Shown here: piece after piece, positions 12,376-23,965 of the stretch
Position numbering within the stretch: the stretch's first letter is position 1
How the letters are laid out: each line of letters opens with the position of its first letter
DNA from: Delphinapterus leucas
Lineage: Eukaryota; Chordata; Mammalia; Artiodactyla; Monodontidae
Direction of reading: 5' to 3'
NCBI RefSeq assembly: GCF_002288925.2
Contig: NW_022098076.1
Coordinates: forward strand, 64,441,566-64,505,565
DNA length: 64,000 nucleotides
Translations under genes and position numbers: made by a program
Notes under the pieces: model-generated
Seen by the model: only the letters and a program-made list of their open reading frames with translations
The model's database searches: none
Told to the model about the DNA's origin: nothing

Positions 12376-12662
12376 GCTCTAAAGTTAGCATGCATTTGAA
12401 TCACTTGGAAAGCTTGTTAAAACACAGATTGCTGGACCCAACCTCCAGAGTGTCTGATTCTGTAGGTCTGGAGTGGGGCCTGAGAATTGCATTTCTAAAA
12501 AGTTTTTTTTTTTAATTGAGATATGATTGGTATACAACATGATATTAGTTTCAGGTATACAACATAATGATTTAATATTGTATACATTGCGAATCTAACA
12601 AGTTCTTAAGTAATGCTGATGCTGCTGGTCAGAGTCCTCACTTTGAGAACCACTGCTCTGCA
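12376..12662. mobile_element. MER5-type hAT remnant, interrupted by an L1 tail
   Basis: Left half: gaatcacttggaaagcttg, the aacacagattgctgg block and ggagtggggcctgagaattg. Right half, from about 12597: gctgatgctgctggtcagag, then ctttgagaaccactgct. These are MER5-like landmarks in order. The two halves are separated by the 90-bp insertion at 12505-12593. Confidence 0.85.
12494..12604 (-). mobile_element. 5'-truncated L1 3' end inside MER5, with TSD
   Basis: A T run at 12503-12513 is followed by ttgagatatgattggtatac and aacatgatattagtttcagg, the reverse complement of an old L1 3' terminus. Near-identical 11-bp flanks, tctaaaaagtt (12494-12504) and tctaacaagtt (12594-12604), are the target duplication. 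Only about 90 bp of L1 was copied. Confidence 0.85.
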
Positions 12663-12900
12663 GACAGGAAGTAAAATGAAACTGGATAAATATTTAAATA
12701 GTAATGCTAACAGTCTAAATTAGGGGAAAGGCTTAGATTATTTTTTTCAAAAATTTTAGTTATTTTTCATACACCCATGTCCTCATTAACAAGCTAGTGA
12801 TGGAGAGTGGGTCCAAAGCTAAATCTGATAGGACTTCATTTGTTTTGTTGTGAAAAATCATTTGTTCCCAGCATACTTGATCATTTGCATGCTTATATTG

Positions 12901-13371
12901 TATTGGGTTGGGCAGAAAGCTTGTTTAGGTTTTTCCGTAAGGTGTTACAGAAAAACCGAATGACCTTTTTTCCCTTTTTATTTATTTTATTTTATTTTAT
13001 TTTATTCTTTGGCTGCGTTGGGTCTTCGTTGCTGCATGCAGGCTTTCTCTAGTTGCTACTCTTTGTTGCAGTGTGTGGGCTTCTCATTGTGGTGGCTTCT
13101 CTTGTTGCAGAGCTCAGGCTTTAGGTATGCAGGCTTCAGTAGTTGTGGCATGCGGGCTTCAGTAGTTGTGGCACGCGGGCTTCAGTAGTTGTGGCTCATG
13201 GGCTCTAGAGCACAGGCTCAGCAGTTGTGGTGCACGGGCTTAGTTGCTCTGTGGCATGTGGGATCTTCCTGCATCAGGGCTTGTACCCGTGTCTCCTGCA
13301 TTGGCAGGCGGATTCTTAACCACTGCGCCACCAGGGAAGCCTCCGAATGACCTTTTTTGGCCAACCCAATA
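12901..13371. mobile_element. 84-bp mariner-type palindromic MITE, split by a SINE
   Basis: The ends are tattgggttgggcag (12901-12915) and ggccaacccaata (13359-13371), inverted repeats each starting or ending at a TA. With the SINE and one TSD copy removed, the element is about 84 bp and almost wholly palindromic. Short mariner-derived hairpins of this kind are known from ruminants and whales. It carries no transposase. Confidence 0.82.
12956..13358 (-). repeat. CHR-type SINE, long form, with 16-bp TSD (SINE 2)
   Basis: A perfect 16-bp duplication, ccgaatgacctttttt, flanks it at 12956-12971 and 13343-13358. The T-rich tail contains a TTTTA microsatellite at 12974-13005. The body, 13010-13342, is the long version with repeated 'cttcagtagttgtggc' modules, three in this copy between 13134 and 13195. 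The tRNA-like head ends at 13342 (gcgccaccagggaagcc). Confidence 0.93.
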
Positions 13372-16130
13372 ATTTTGTGTACTTGAGCCCACTGATGATA
13401 TCAAATATAAATTTGATATAACCTATGTCAAATTCACAATTAATTGGAATTCTAAGATTCCACAGGGAATTTTTTGTTTTCCCCAAAACTGATCTGTTAA
13501 TTATCTGAAATGCAAAAGTGCAAAGATTCTAGCTTCTGTCTTTAGAATGGTAATACCACCGTGGGCCATTTGAATGTAAAATGAGTAATTTCTCTATTAA
13601 TTCAGTGTTTTAAAGACATGGTTTCTAAGGGTATTGAAATAGCTCATTTTAATGACTTTTTCTCCACAGTATCAATGGGCCTTTCAAGTTTTGGTCTAGG
13701 AGAATAATTTCGGTATATAGTAATAACATGCTTACTGTCTAGCCTTGAGCTCTGAGAAATGCTTTATGGATTTTTTAAGGCTACCTCACAATATTAGTAA
13801 ACATTGGGATCCCACCAAATCAATTGTGTCGTAATGAGACCACAAAGTAGGCTTCATCTCTTTTTTATTCTAAAAATAGAGCCACTCTGGAGACCACGTT
13901 ATAAACTAAAAAGAGCAAAGGGGTCTGACTTATGTTTTCCTTTGATTCTTGGTATGGTTAAAAGATAACCAAGAACACTTGTAAGAACTTTGTATATTTA
14001 CCTGTTAAAAACACGTGGGTTGACTGTGCTTGAGAAGGTTCTATTATAATACCCTCTACACAAATAGGTGATAGTTGATACAATAACTTTCAGAACCTAC
14101 ATATTAATTTGTGTCCAGCTGATAATCTCATATAGAGTACTGATGGCTCTGAGTTTTCCTTTTTAGACATTGTTTTAATGCCTAATAAGATAAAGTTCTA
14201 CATGTGGAAAATATTAAAGTAATTAAAAACATTTGACTTTTTTGCATATATTTTCTAAAATTAACTGTCTTGTTAACACTCATCTCTCTTGTCTCTAATT
14301 GGGTTGAAGTGTGTGAAAGAAAAAGAGCTTTGATATGGAACTGTTTTTCAAAGGGTGGTTCCCCTGTGATACACATAAAGGAGATAATAGATGTAGCTTT
14401 GAAAAAGTTTCTGATGTCAACATTTTTACTTAGGTGGCACAAGATTTAAATAAGAAATTGCTACATGTTAATAACTAAAGTTTCTCATGTATCATTGGGA
14501 ATTAGAGTTAAAAGATGATGATCCAAGATCTGATTCTGGAGAAATACTTTATCTTATTTCTTTAAAATAGTCAAAGTATCATATAACTTGCTCATCAAGA
14601 AGGGGGACTGTAGTAATTTGCTTTTCTAAAGGCAGATAAAGACTATTATTTCGTTATTTCAAGTGTTGTATAGCAGGATGGTTTTGACTGACTTTAAAAT
14701 TGCTAAAAAGAATTAAGAAAACAAAATTGTGTATAATATCTGAATCAGATTGCAGTACTATAATTTGAGTAACTCTTCCTAAGGCTTTACATTAAAAAAA
14801 ATTCTTATAGACCATCCTTATTCTACAATTTCACCATAGGCAAACACCCAGTATATTGAGACAGCTCTTACCGTCTTTTGAAGGTTGAATTTTACATAAA
14901 AACAAGGTTATATTGTATGCCTGTGGAAAAATTAATATTCATTTCTTTCCTATCATCCTGTGAATTTTATTAAAACTGCTACCACCTGTCAGGGAGAGGT
15001 AGAAGAGAATCACAATGAAGGGAATTGATATGGAAGTAACTTTCTGAAGGAAAATAGAAGCAGGTTTTTTTTTGTTTGTTTGTTTGTATTGTGCTATGTA
15101 CCATTAGGGTCTTGGCTAATCACTATTGCAAAAGTCTGAGAGGATTCACGGTCTGAAGGGTGGAAGGCAGGGGCATAACGAGGTTTGGTGGAGTCTGAAG
15201 CATATACAGTTTGGAGGGTTTTCTTTAAGGAAAAACAAAACCCACAAAAGTGTTTTCCTTGGGAAATTTACAAAAACCTGAGATTAAGTGAAAGCGTCAG
15301 ATTCCCTCCCAGGGCCCTGAAAGGGTCAGTGACAGAAGGGGCCCTTAAGTTTAAGTTTTACCAACTTCAAGGTAAGTACTGCCTTTGGGGCCAAAAGGAG
15401 GAATAGTTTTGCCTGTGGACAGGAGGTGACCTCCAAAATTCTTTCCAGAACTGGACATATGTTTCAAACTCCACAGCCAATTGAAGAGAAGTTTTACTTT
15501 TGCTGCAGAACTTCCATCTCACCTTCTTCAGTCCTGGTTTCCAAAGCATCTACCTGAAACGTGGAATCTTCAATGAAAATTACTGAGTAGATATTTTTTA
15601 GTTGGTCAGTTAGGAGTTGACCAAAATCAAGCACTTGGCCCATGTTGCTGAAAATTGAGAGAAATTGTGTTATGGATATGGTTGTCGATTTATTGAATTT
15701 TTCCATGTTTTAGTGTGGTAGTAAGTTAGCATACCAGCAAGCAAAGTACCTGAATGGCATTACTCCTAAGGAAATGTGATCATTGACTTATAGTTTACTG
15801 TTAAGTGTTTCAGAGGCTCAAAGGGAGAGCCATCTGTTGGAACAGTATTTCTATATCGCATGTTATTACATAATACATATTGTCCCTCAGATCTCACCTG
15901 TCAAGGATTGTGTATCCCTCTTCTTGATCCCGATGTCTAGTGGCCTTACTAGGTATCTGCTTAGTGACACAGACAAGTGTTGTGTTAAAAAATACAGGTT
16001 TTAGAACTTAAAATATTTGGTAAGCATAATCACCGTACACCAGGGTTACTTTCTCATATTCATCGTAAAATATTTAGAAAATATGCTAGTTTTATATATT
16101 CAGAAAGAAAGATTATCTTTAAAAGGGTGG
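13372..16130. other. Unassigned non-coding sequence, about 2.8 kb
   Basis: AT-rich with no recognised repeat or exon. The longest frame is 86 residues (14182-14442, minus), with no family resemblance. A (TTTG)n patch lies near 15073-15087. The region 15180-15560 is less AT-rich and could be an old unidentified element. Confidence 0.5.
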
Positions 16131-16131
16131 A

Positions 16132-16350
16132 TTTGGGAGCTAGCCCAATGGCTCTGAGTGTATCAGTTGCTAACTGTGTGCCACTGGGCAGTCTTTATGT
16201 GTTTGTGTTTCCATTTTCTCATCTCTAAATGGGGGTTTCCTAAGGTTCTTATAATGATTAAATGGTATAATAAATGTGGGGTGCTTGGTGAAGTGTCTGG
16301 AAGATAGTAAGCACTTCTAAGTATTTACCTATTGCTGTAGCTGCTGTTTA
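16132..16350 (+). repeat. MIR SINE remnant
   Basis: Plus-orientation MIR landmarks appear in order: gctaactgtgtgccactggg, ttccattttctcatctctaa, gttcttataatgattaaat, then 'gaagatagtaagcac'. Confidence 0.75.
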
Positions 16351-17555
16351 GCCATTGAGTCAACATTATGCAAGTACACATCTGATAAATTCCTGCTTTT
16401 AGTAAATGAATAAAAATTGGTGTCTTTATAAGCCTGAATGTTTTCCCTTATCACAAAATGAGAACTGTGTAACACAACCTATTTTCGTTTTTGCCTTAGA
16501 TATCAGTAAGCTTAGAGCTAAATTCATTATTCCGACGGTGTAATTTGTTCAAGTCTGAGAACAGCCACTTTGCTTTCTTCAGTAGATCTCTATTCTCTTT
16601 GATCTTTTAATTTCTAATTTTATACCATCTTAATCAGTAAATCACTGGCAAGCCTTTTGGCCTGGGAATAATTTATATAAAACGGTCTATCTCCCATTCT
16701 CCATTAACATCTTTATCGTGTTCAGTTGCACACAGTTCTCATTGGCGTGGTTTTAGTGGTAGCATGGATTCTTCCTAGACTTAGGAAAGTGGTCCATCCT
16801 GCACACCATCTAGGACCTTACATATTGCACCATATAGGCTACGTTTGTGTCACATTTTATGACACAGGTTTGAAGAGAAAAATGCAAGTTATCTTCTGCT
16901 TGCTAAATGCATAGGCTTAGAAAATGACTTATTTTGGGGGTAACTTTTAGACAAAACCAGAAGTCCTGTTCAGGATTTTAGAGCAAAAAACTACATAGGA
17001 GATAAAAAACACTGTTTGGTCAAAACTCTCAGGCCTTAACTTGCTTGTAGTTTATATTCAAGAGTAAATCAGTCACCATTAAATGAGATTTTAGGTCTTT
17101 CTAAAAGTAAGAAATTTCCACTGAAAGATGTAGCTTGTCATGTTTTTATTACCTATGATTTTGAAAGCTGGAAATACTGCATTTTCTGTCTCTTCAGCTT
17201 TTCTTCCACATTATAGCTAGGTACCCCCAAATGTGTTGAAAACTTTCAACTACTAAATGGTATTATGAATGACTCATTATTAAAGAACTTTGTCTGCTAT
17301 CTGACAGAAACGAGGCATTCTAGGTAGAAATAAAAATTTGAAGACTCACAAAGTTCTGTGAATTTACAGCTGAGGCTACTGCATGTAGTTACCAGAAAAT
17401 TTTTCCAACTCTGTTTTGGAAATTTTTAGCTTGCCTACATTTTAGAAAAAAAATGTTGAGCATCTACAACTTACTTAGAATTATGAATGAATGAGTGGCA
17501 TAGTTAAACAAAAAATCCCAGATCTGATATTGATATTTGCATAGGAGACCCTATT
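16351..17555. other. Unassigned non-coding sequence
   Basis: AT-rich sequence with no recognised gene or repeat. The largest frame is 62 residues (16726-16914, plus) and has nothing to support it. Confidence 0.5.
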
Positions 17556-17559
17556 CAAG

Positions 17560-17690
17560 TATCAACCCCCATGGCCTAGTTGCAGCCGTGTCACTCAATA
17601 GTTTGCTGATTTTGAGCAAGAAAGTTAATCTCTCTGTGCCTTGATTCTTCACATCTATAAAATGAGGAGGATTGGGTTAAATGGATCTCT
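17560..17690 (+). repeat. MIR SINE remnant (core)
   Basis: The core reads gattttgagcaagaaagtta, then atctctctgtgccttgattc, then 'catctataaaatgaggagga'. This is the MIR middle part, truncated on both sides. Confidence 0.7.
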
Positions 17691-18265
17691 AGCTCCCCAT
17701 TCAGCTATAACAGACTTTGGTTCTGTTGTCACAAAGCAGAACATAACAAAATGCTTTATTGAAGCTCAGGTGGTACAGGATCATTCAGCATGGGTCCCTG
17801 GAATATATCCAGTGGTCAGGGATGAAGTTCACAGTTATGTGTATTCTGAATTATACATTGAACACTTAAAGACAGTGACCAATGTCTATAATATGCTTGT
17901 GGCATTTCTGTTCCATAATCTATGAGGGGTAATTGGTCCAGTCAGCTACTGTGTTTGCGCTAAAAGCAAGCCTCAGTCCACCCTTGGGACCATGCTGATA
18001 CAGGCATCTGTAGAATTGCTGTGGCTTTCTGCTTACCTGCTAGGATTCCTGCAGTGAGGATAGCCTCTGGGAAACAAAGCCACTGTGAGACAGTTTCATT
18101 TCCATTGAGAAAAATGGGTTGAGAATCTCAAAGTGGGGTCTGTGGCCTTCTGTGGTCCATTAGGGCCCAGCAAACACTCCACATGTATGTTTGGTAGCTG
18201 GGGAGGAAAAGAACAAAGAGACAACTTTGTTCACATACATCCCACAAATTTTAAATATTAATAAT
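17691..18265. other. Unassigned non-coding sequence
   Basis: A 94-codon plus frame (17641-17925) starts in the MIR and runs on. It has no recognisable domain and I treat it as chance. Confidence 0.5.
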
Positions 18266-18267
18266 TG

Positions 18268-18575
18268 GCACAGTATAGCATATTGATTATGAATAATTGT
18301 AAGAGACAATAGAGCCCATAATGATTAAGAGAGGGAACTTGGAAGCTCGTCTTCCTAGGTTCAGATGTGAGCACTGCCTCTCAGTTGCTGTGTGATTTTG
18401 AGCAAGTTGCTTAACTTCTTTGTGCCTCAGTTTCCTCATGTATAGAGTAAGTATAGTAATGGTACCTACCCTATAAGGTTGTTGTGAGGACTATTGCATT
18501 ATTAAATGTAAGGCGTTCAGAATAAGATCCGGCACACTGTAAATATTTTGTGTTATCATTATTATCATTACATTT
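18268..18575 (+). repeat. MIR SINE, nearly complete
   Basis: From the 'acagtatagcat' start, it goes through gctgtgtgattttgagcaag, ttgtgcctcagtttcctcat and 'ggttgttgtgaggac' to the TTATCATTATTATCATT-type end. It is the best-preserved MIR in the window. Confidence 0.88.
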
Positions 18576-18858
18576 CTGCAAAATGTTGATAGTATCAGTT
18601 AAGAATAGATTTGGGGACAAACAGCTGAAAGTCCTGAGATAGAAATGACCTAAGCTGGCAGTTTATTTCTCTCCGATATTTTTTGGGAAAAAAAAAAAAG
18701 GTAGCTAATGCCCTGTGGTGTTAGGGACCCGACTCCTTTGTTTTGTTTTGACCAGTCTCAGTGGGCTGTTACTACCTCATGGTCCAAGATGGCTGCTCAA
18801 GCCATCTTGTTTGAATTCATGCCAGGTTAGAAGAAGGATAGAGGGTATGCCCCTTCCG
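18576..18858. other. Unassigned non-coding sequence
   Basis: No gene or repeat assigned. It contains an A12 run near 18688-18699. Confidence 0.4.
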
Positions 18859-18859
18859 T

Positions 18860-19618
18860 TTTTTTTTTTTTTGAATTATAGTCAATTTACAGTGTTGTGT
18901 TAGTTTCAAGTGTATAGCAAAGTGATTCAGTTTTTTAATATATATAAATATATATATTTTTCAGTTTTTATATATATATAAATATATATATAAATATATT
19001 TTTCAGATTCTTTTCCCTTATGGGTTATTGCAAGATATTGAGTAGAGTTCCCTGTGCTTTACAATAGGTCCTTGTTACCTATTTTATATATAGTAGTGTG
19101 TATCTGTTAATCCCCAATTCCAAATTTCTCCCCCACCTCCTTGCCTCGCTATCCTCTTTGGTAACCATAAGCTTGTTTTCTATGTCTGTGAGTCTATTTC
19201 TGTTTTGTAAATAAGTTCATTTGTATCATTTTTTAAGATTCCACATATAAGTGATATGTTATTTGTCTTATGTTATTTGTCTTTCTCCGCCTGATTTACT
19301 TCACTTAATGTGAAAATCTCTAGGCTCCATCCATGTTGCAGCAAATGGCATTGTTTCATTCTTTTTTATGGCCGAGTAGTATTCCATTGTACCACATCTT
19401 TTATCTCTTCCTCTGTTGATGGACATTTAGGTTGTTTCCATGCCTTGGCTATTGTGAATATTGCTGCTATGAACATAGGGTGCATGTATCTATTTGAATT
19501 ACAGTTTTCTCCAGATATATGTACGAGAGTGGGATTGCTGGATTGTATGGTAACACTATTTTTAGTTTTTTAAGGAACCTGCATACTGTTCTCCATAGTG
19601 GCTGTATCAGTTTACACT
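18860..19618 (-). mobile_element. 5'-truncated L1 (3' UTR and ORF2 end)
   Basis: It begins with a T run (18860-18872) and the antisense L1 3' UTR (agtgttgtgttagtttcaag). An expanded TA-rich simple repeat occupies 18935-19005. From about 19300 the antisense C-terminal ORF2 appears, with landmarks shared with 5990-6200 and 38400-38620 (gttgatggacatttaggttg, 'tttttagttttttaaggaacc'). It stops abruptly at about 19618, the truncation point. No clean TSD seen. Confidence 0.9.
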
Positions 19619-20510
19619 GACCTTTCCTTTTAAGCACAAGTTTCAGAGGTCCACATGACTGTTTGGCTTACATTTTGTTGACCACTTAATAACAAGCCCA
19701 CACTAGGCTTCAGAGGAGAATGTAAAGTGCTCATGAATGTGATGAACCCACAGCGATGGCTTTGTTATTGAGAATGAGAGTGTATTGGGAAACAACTAGT
19801 ATCTATCCATAAATAGTACATTTTGAAGACTGGAGTCCTCAGTTTTCTCTGTTAAGGTGTAGGTTTGTTGCTAAAATATTTATTTGCATATGATTTAAAT
19901 ATTTGATTGCTGTTGTAACTGTTGTGTTATTTTAATTCCTATGTACACAAAAATGGATTGATGTCTCAAATGTGATTAATTAAATGATAAAAATAGAATT
20001 AAAATATTAGCATCAGAACTCCAGTTCAAACACTGAATTTAAACCTATATAAGTTGGTAGAAGGGACTCTGGTAGTGTCATAATTTACCAGAGGCTTCTG
20101 AATAAGGAGTCATGTGAACAGCAAGTATGACAGTGAATATCTAGCATTCAGCTTTTATTGGACTGGTGATCCATTGACCCCTAGTCACCTGTTATGAACC
20201 TGTCAAAATGGTCTCTGCACTGTGAAATTGTTCTTTTTTTCCCCTAAAGACAGAGACTAAAACCCTAGAGCCATCACTCAGAATTTCAGTCTTTTTTGTG
20301 ACATAAGTCACACTACTACCAAGAAGCTTGTCAACTAGCCCAAACACTAATGACAAATATGTGTAGAGGGGAAGCAGATTAACTATTGGCAAAATCCCTT
20401 TGTTAACTGACATGTCACACGTCAGTGGCCAGCAGCGCGTAAAACGGCACTTGCTATTTTGTGTACTCACCTTTTCCTCACCGTGAGGCAAAGAACTGAG
20501 GTGTGGAGAC
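19619..20510. other. Unassigned non-coding sequence
   Basis: No repeat assigned. A 99-residue minus frame (20192-20491) has no recognisable features and lies in sequence with no splice or promoter context. Confidence 0.5.
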
Positions 20511-20534
20511 TGAATCTAGTTTGGAATATATGAA

Positions 20535-20645
20535 ATACATATATTTATTCATTTACTCACTCGCTGAACAAATATTTTTTTAGAGCCTACTCTGTTGAGA
20601 ATTGTTCCCGATGCTGGAAATACAGCAGTAAACAAGAGACAAAGC
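20535..20645. repeat. Old LINE (L2/CR1-like) fragment, tentative
   Basis: The motif series 'tattcatttactcactcgctg', 'aacaaatatttttttagagcctac' and 'tggaaatacagcagtaaacaag' is one of the commonest ancient mammalian interspersed motifs. I associate it with L2-like LINEs, without certainty of the family. Confidence 0.45.
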
Positions 20646-21284
20646 CTTTTATGTTAGAGGAAATTGTTTGAGGACTTTTAGCATTATCACTTAAGACCAT
20701 GTGGTGCAGGGAACGGGAGTATTATTTTGAGAGTTCTGGTATAGACTGAACAAGGTGGGTTAGAGTTTACTGAGATCGATCAGGAGAGTAAGGCAGTTGT
20801 TTTGGCAGGGGGCAGGGCGGGCAAAGCGTGGCGTTGCTTTGCAAGTAAGACTTTTACCCCAATAGTTTTCCATATTCTACTTGATTCTCTAAAAGTCGTT
20901 TCTTGTCAGTAATATGCCCCCTACTTTAGGATTCAGGGATGAGGGAACTGGTGAAAACTGTGACTAGGATGGAGTTGAAATCACAAAGTATGTATCTTAA
21001 CGTTCCAGGCAAAGAAATACAAGATTGTTTTTTTCCCCTCTGAAGAATGCTGGCTGGCTGCCCAGTGGTAAAGGGGCTCAAATGTGTTTGTCTGAAAGAT
21101 GGAATAAAAACATGTCTTGTTGGTAGTGGATTCATTTATTTATATTAAGTGGCTTGCTTCGTTGGTGTTTCTTCATGATACTCAGTTTCTTGAATAGCGC
21201 GGCCCTACCTTTTCATGGCTGCGTTACCACCGTGTCAGACATGGAGAGTAAGTTATTGGGGGTTTTGAAGAAGACTGAATACAA
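20646..21284. other. Unassigned non-coding sequence
   Basis: No gene or repeat recognised. Confidence 0.45.
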
Positions 21285-21495
21285 ATCTTTTTTTTTAACA
21301 TCTTATTGGAGTATAATTGCTTTACAATGGTGTGTTAGTTTCTGCTTTATAACAAAGTGAATCAGTTATACATATGTTCCCATATCTCCTCCCTCTTGCG
21401 TCTCCCTCCCTCCCACCTTCCCTCTCCGACCCCTCTAGGTGGTCACAAAGCACCGAGCTCATCTCCCTGTGCTATGCGACTGCTTTTTACCAATA
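21285..21495 (-). mobile_element. 5'-truncated L1 3' UTR fragment
   Basis: After the T run comes atcttattggagtataattg, then ggtgtgttagtttctgcttt, and the pyrimidine-rich tctcctccctcttgcgtctc, ending near gtgctatgcgactgct. It matches the 3' UTRs of L1-A (5480-5660) and L1-B (37880-38065) and is of the same young class. Confidence 0.92.
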
Positions 21496-22585
21496 ATTTA
21501 ATTTTCCCCTGTTACTTTACAATTTCCTTCATTTAGGTGATGTACTTGAATGGCATAATTAAAAATCTATAGAAATACTGCAGCAGAATATAAAGATTTA
21601 TTTCTTTATGTTGAAAGAGACAGCCTAACTTTAAGTGTGACAGGTGTTTCAACTGACTGTCTGAAAGCATAGATACATGAGATATCTCTCCATAATTCCC
21701 AGATCTACATGAACTCCAAATATCCTGAAATCTGAGAGAACCCTGCCCCCGCCCCCCAAACACACCTGCATCCTAATGTTCTGTAATGATGAAGGAGTTT
21801 CTAATTTAGGTGAAATAGGAAGAAAATAGGCATGGAATCTGAACTTTAGCTCGTCAGATAAAGGTACCTTAATGACAGATTTAAGCAGAAACTCATCTCT
21901 TACTGATATGAAACTATTGTTAATTTAAAAAATTTTAATATTTGCTTAAAAATTCTGATGACTTTCTTTTGTTTACTAAGATGGGTGTCTGTGCGTGCTG
22001 AACTTCTGTTAAGGGGATCAAAGATTCCTTAAGTTCGAGAAAGACCAGTCTAGCCAGAGGAACGGCAATAAGATGCACAAAGAGCAAGATGATGAAACTT
22101 AAGAAAAATTAGTTGGGCATGTAATAGACAATGGCTTTTATTTTCTCAGAAATCTATGGGTTGAATTGTTGTTTTGGGGGTCACTCCATCTGTGTTAGCT
22201 GGGCTTAGTTGGGGCTGCTTGGTTTTCTTCCATGTGGACTCTCTTTCCAGTTAGTCTTACTTAAAGCATGGCAGCTGGGTACCAAGATGGGATTTCCAAG
22301 AGAACTGGCCCCGAAGTGTCAGTGCTTGCCTGTCTCTTGGTCAAAGCAAGTCAAGTGGCCAAGCACAGAGTCAGCATCAGAGAGGGATACACAAAGGAAT
22401 AAATCAACCAAGTATGTTTCACTGGGATCCACCAAGGAAACAGTCTACTACAAATGTGCAAGGAAGGAAGCCTCTGATTCGAAATGTTTATAATTCTGAT
22501 GAGACCTCAGGGCTTGGTATCTTGAGAGGTGGAATCAGCTTAAACTGTGTAAGTTTGAATTACCTTATGAATGTGAGAAGCAGGC
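21496..22585. other. Unassigned non-coding sequence
   Basis: No named repeat. A 94-residue plus frame (22209-22493) has no family features. Confidence 0.45.
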
Positions 22586-22589
22586 TATC

Positions 22590-22785
22590 TTAGGGCTTTG
22601 GCTCTCAACTTTGGCTGCATGTTAGAATCACTTGGGGAACTTTGAAAATTTCAGATGCTTTGGGTGCATCCTAGGCTAATTTACTAAAACTTCCTAGGAA
22701 TTGACTCAGGCATGAATATATTTTAAGGCTCTTTGGCAGGATTCCAAAGTTCAGTCAAGGTGGAGAGTCACTATTTTAGGGATAT
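22590..22785. mobile_element. MER5-type hAT remnant
   Basis: Terminal-type sequence tctcaactttggctgcatgt and the adjoining tagaatcacttggggaactt are seen at the left. At the right a degraded inverted counterpart, ttccaaagttcagtcaaggt, is followed by ggagagtcact. Inverted ends support a complete short element. Confidence 0.8.
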
Positions 22786-23365
22786 GTTTCTGTTGAGATG
22801 GCCTTGAAGGAGGACAGCCATGTCTTTTCTTGGCATCACTGATTGAGATAAAATGCTCGCCAGGTGTGCAGTGAGTAAAGGATTTTTGTTGGGCTCCCAG
22901 GTTATGACATCTTCCAGTTGTTCCAAAGATATCTTTTTCCTGAGGTATCAGCTCACTCATTTCTGCTCTCCTCTTACTTGTGCTAAAACGGCTCAGTATT
23001 TCCCCTTAAGTGACATTACAACGTCTCCTATGGATATATCTGGTTTGAGGTCCTCCTCAGTTTTCCGTCTCTGTTGCTCCTGTTCCCTACTTATGTCTGC
23101 TGTAGATTTGTTACCATCCTCCTACGTCTTCATCACTCCAAACTCTTTGATTCTTAACCCTCTTGCTGCTTTTCAGAGCAGTTGCCTTTCTAAGGTCTAA
23201 ACTATGTGGCAGTCTCCTCGTTGTTCTCTCTTCTTGCATTTTTCTCAGACTAATTCTTTATGACTGCAATTGATTTCTGTAATCCAACACATTTTTATTC
23301 TTCTTTCTACAAAATTAAAACTTAAATGTACAGGTTTGTATATCTGTGGTTAGCCATACCTTTAA
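22786..23365. other. Unassigned non-coding sequence
   Basis: 22950-23290 is pyrimidine-rich and faintly resembles an old LINE 3' region. The 115-residue plus frame (22853-23200) is serine/leucine-rich and looks like chance in pyrimidine-rich DNA. Confidence 0.4.
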
Positions 23366-23369
23366 TTTT

Positions 23370-23965
23370 TTATGATAACATTTCAAAATGTAATATATGT
23401 GCCTAGTAAATGAAAACTTTGTACATAAGTATAAAATAAAAAGAACTGTTTTCATGCCCACCCACAGTTTAATTCCATTAAGGAAACTATTAGTGCTTTA
23501 TCGTATATCCTTCCAGAAAAGTTCTAGGCATATACCAAAAATTATATAAATATTTTAAAATATATAGCAATGGGATTAAGTATAATATATTCTAAACTTT
23601 AAGAAAAATGGAATATATTGTGGAGATTTTACCATATTTTGGCTTTTTGATATATTTTATTGTATGGCTATAGCATAATTTATTTAAATTATCCCCTTTC
23701 GGTAACATTTACTCTCTTTCCAGTTAACTGTTATTTACAACATATACCTTCATGTAAATGTGTATATTAGTAGCAGGGGAATTGCTCGATCAAATAGTGC
23801 ATGCACTTAAATTTTGATAGCTTCTGTCAAAGTGCCTTCCAAAGGGATGCCAATAATTTTATATTTCCATAGTAGTTTATAAAAATACCGGTTTTCCCAA
23901 ATCTTCATCTACACTGGATTTTAACCAACTTTTTATGTTTGGCTTTAGTTTAGGCCCTTATTATC
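23370..23965 (-). mobile_element. Ancient L1 ORF2/3' remnant, tentative
   Basis: Although very diverged, it follows the usual antisense L1 order: 'gctatagcataatttattta', 'ttatccccttt', 'ctttccagttaac', 'ggaattgctcgatcaaatag' and 'gccttccaaaggg'. These correspond to the better-preserved L1-A stretch 5990-6230. Limits are approximate. Confidence 0.55.

Noticed and set aside
13134..13195. Short spaced repeats as a CRISPR-like array
   Set aside because: These are internal modules of a long-form SINE in a mammalian genome, with no unique spacers.
17641..17925. 94-residue plus frame
   Set aside because: It starts within a MIR core and has no domain.
18935..19005. AT-rich inverted patches as a regulatory hairpin
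   Set aside because: It is a TA-rich simple-repeat expansion within the 3' UTR of a truncated L1.
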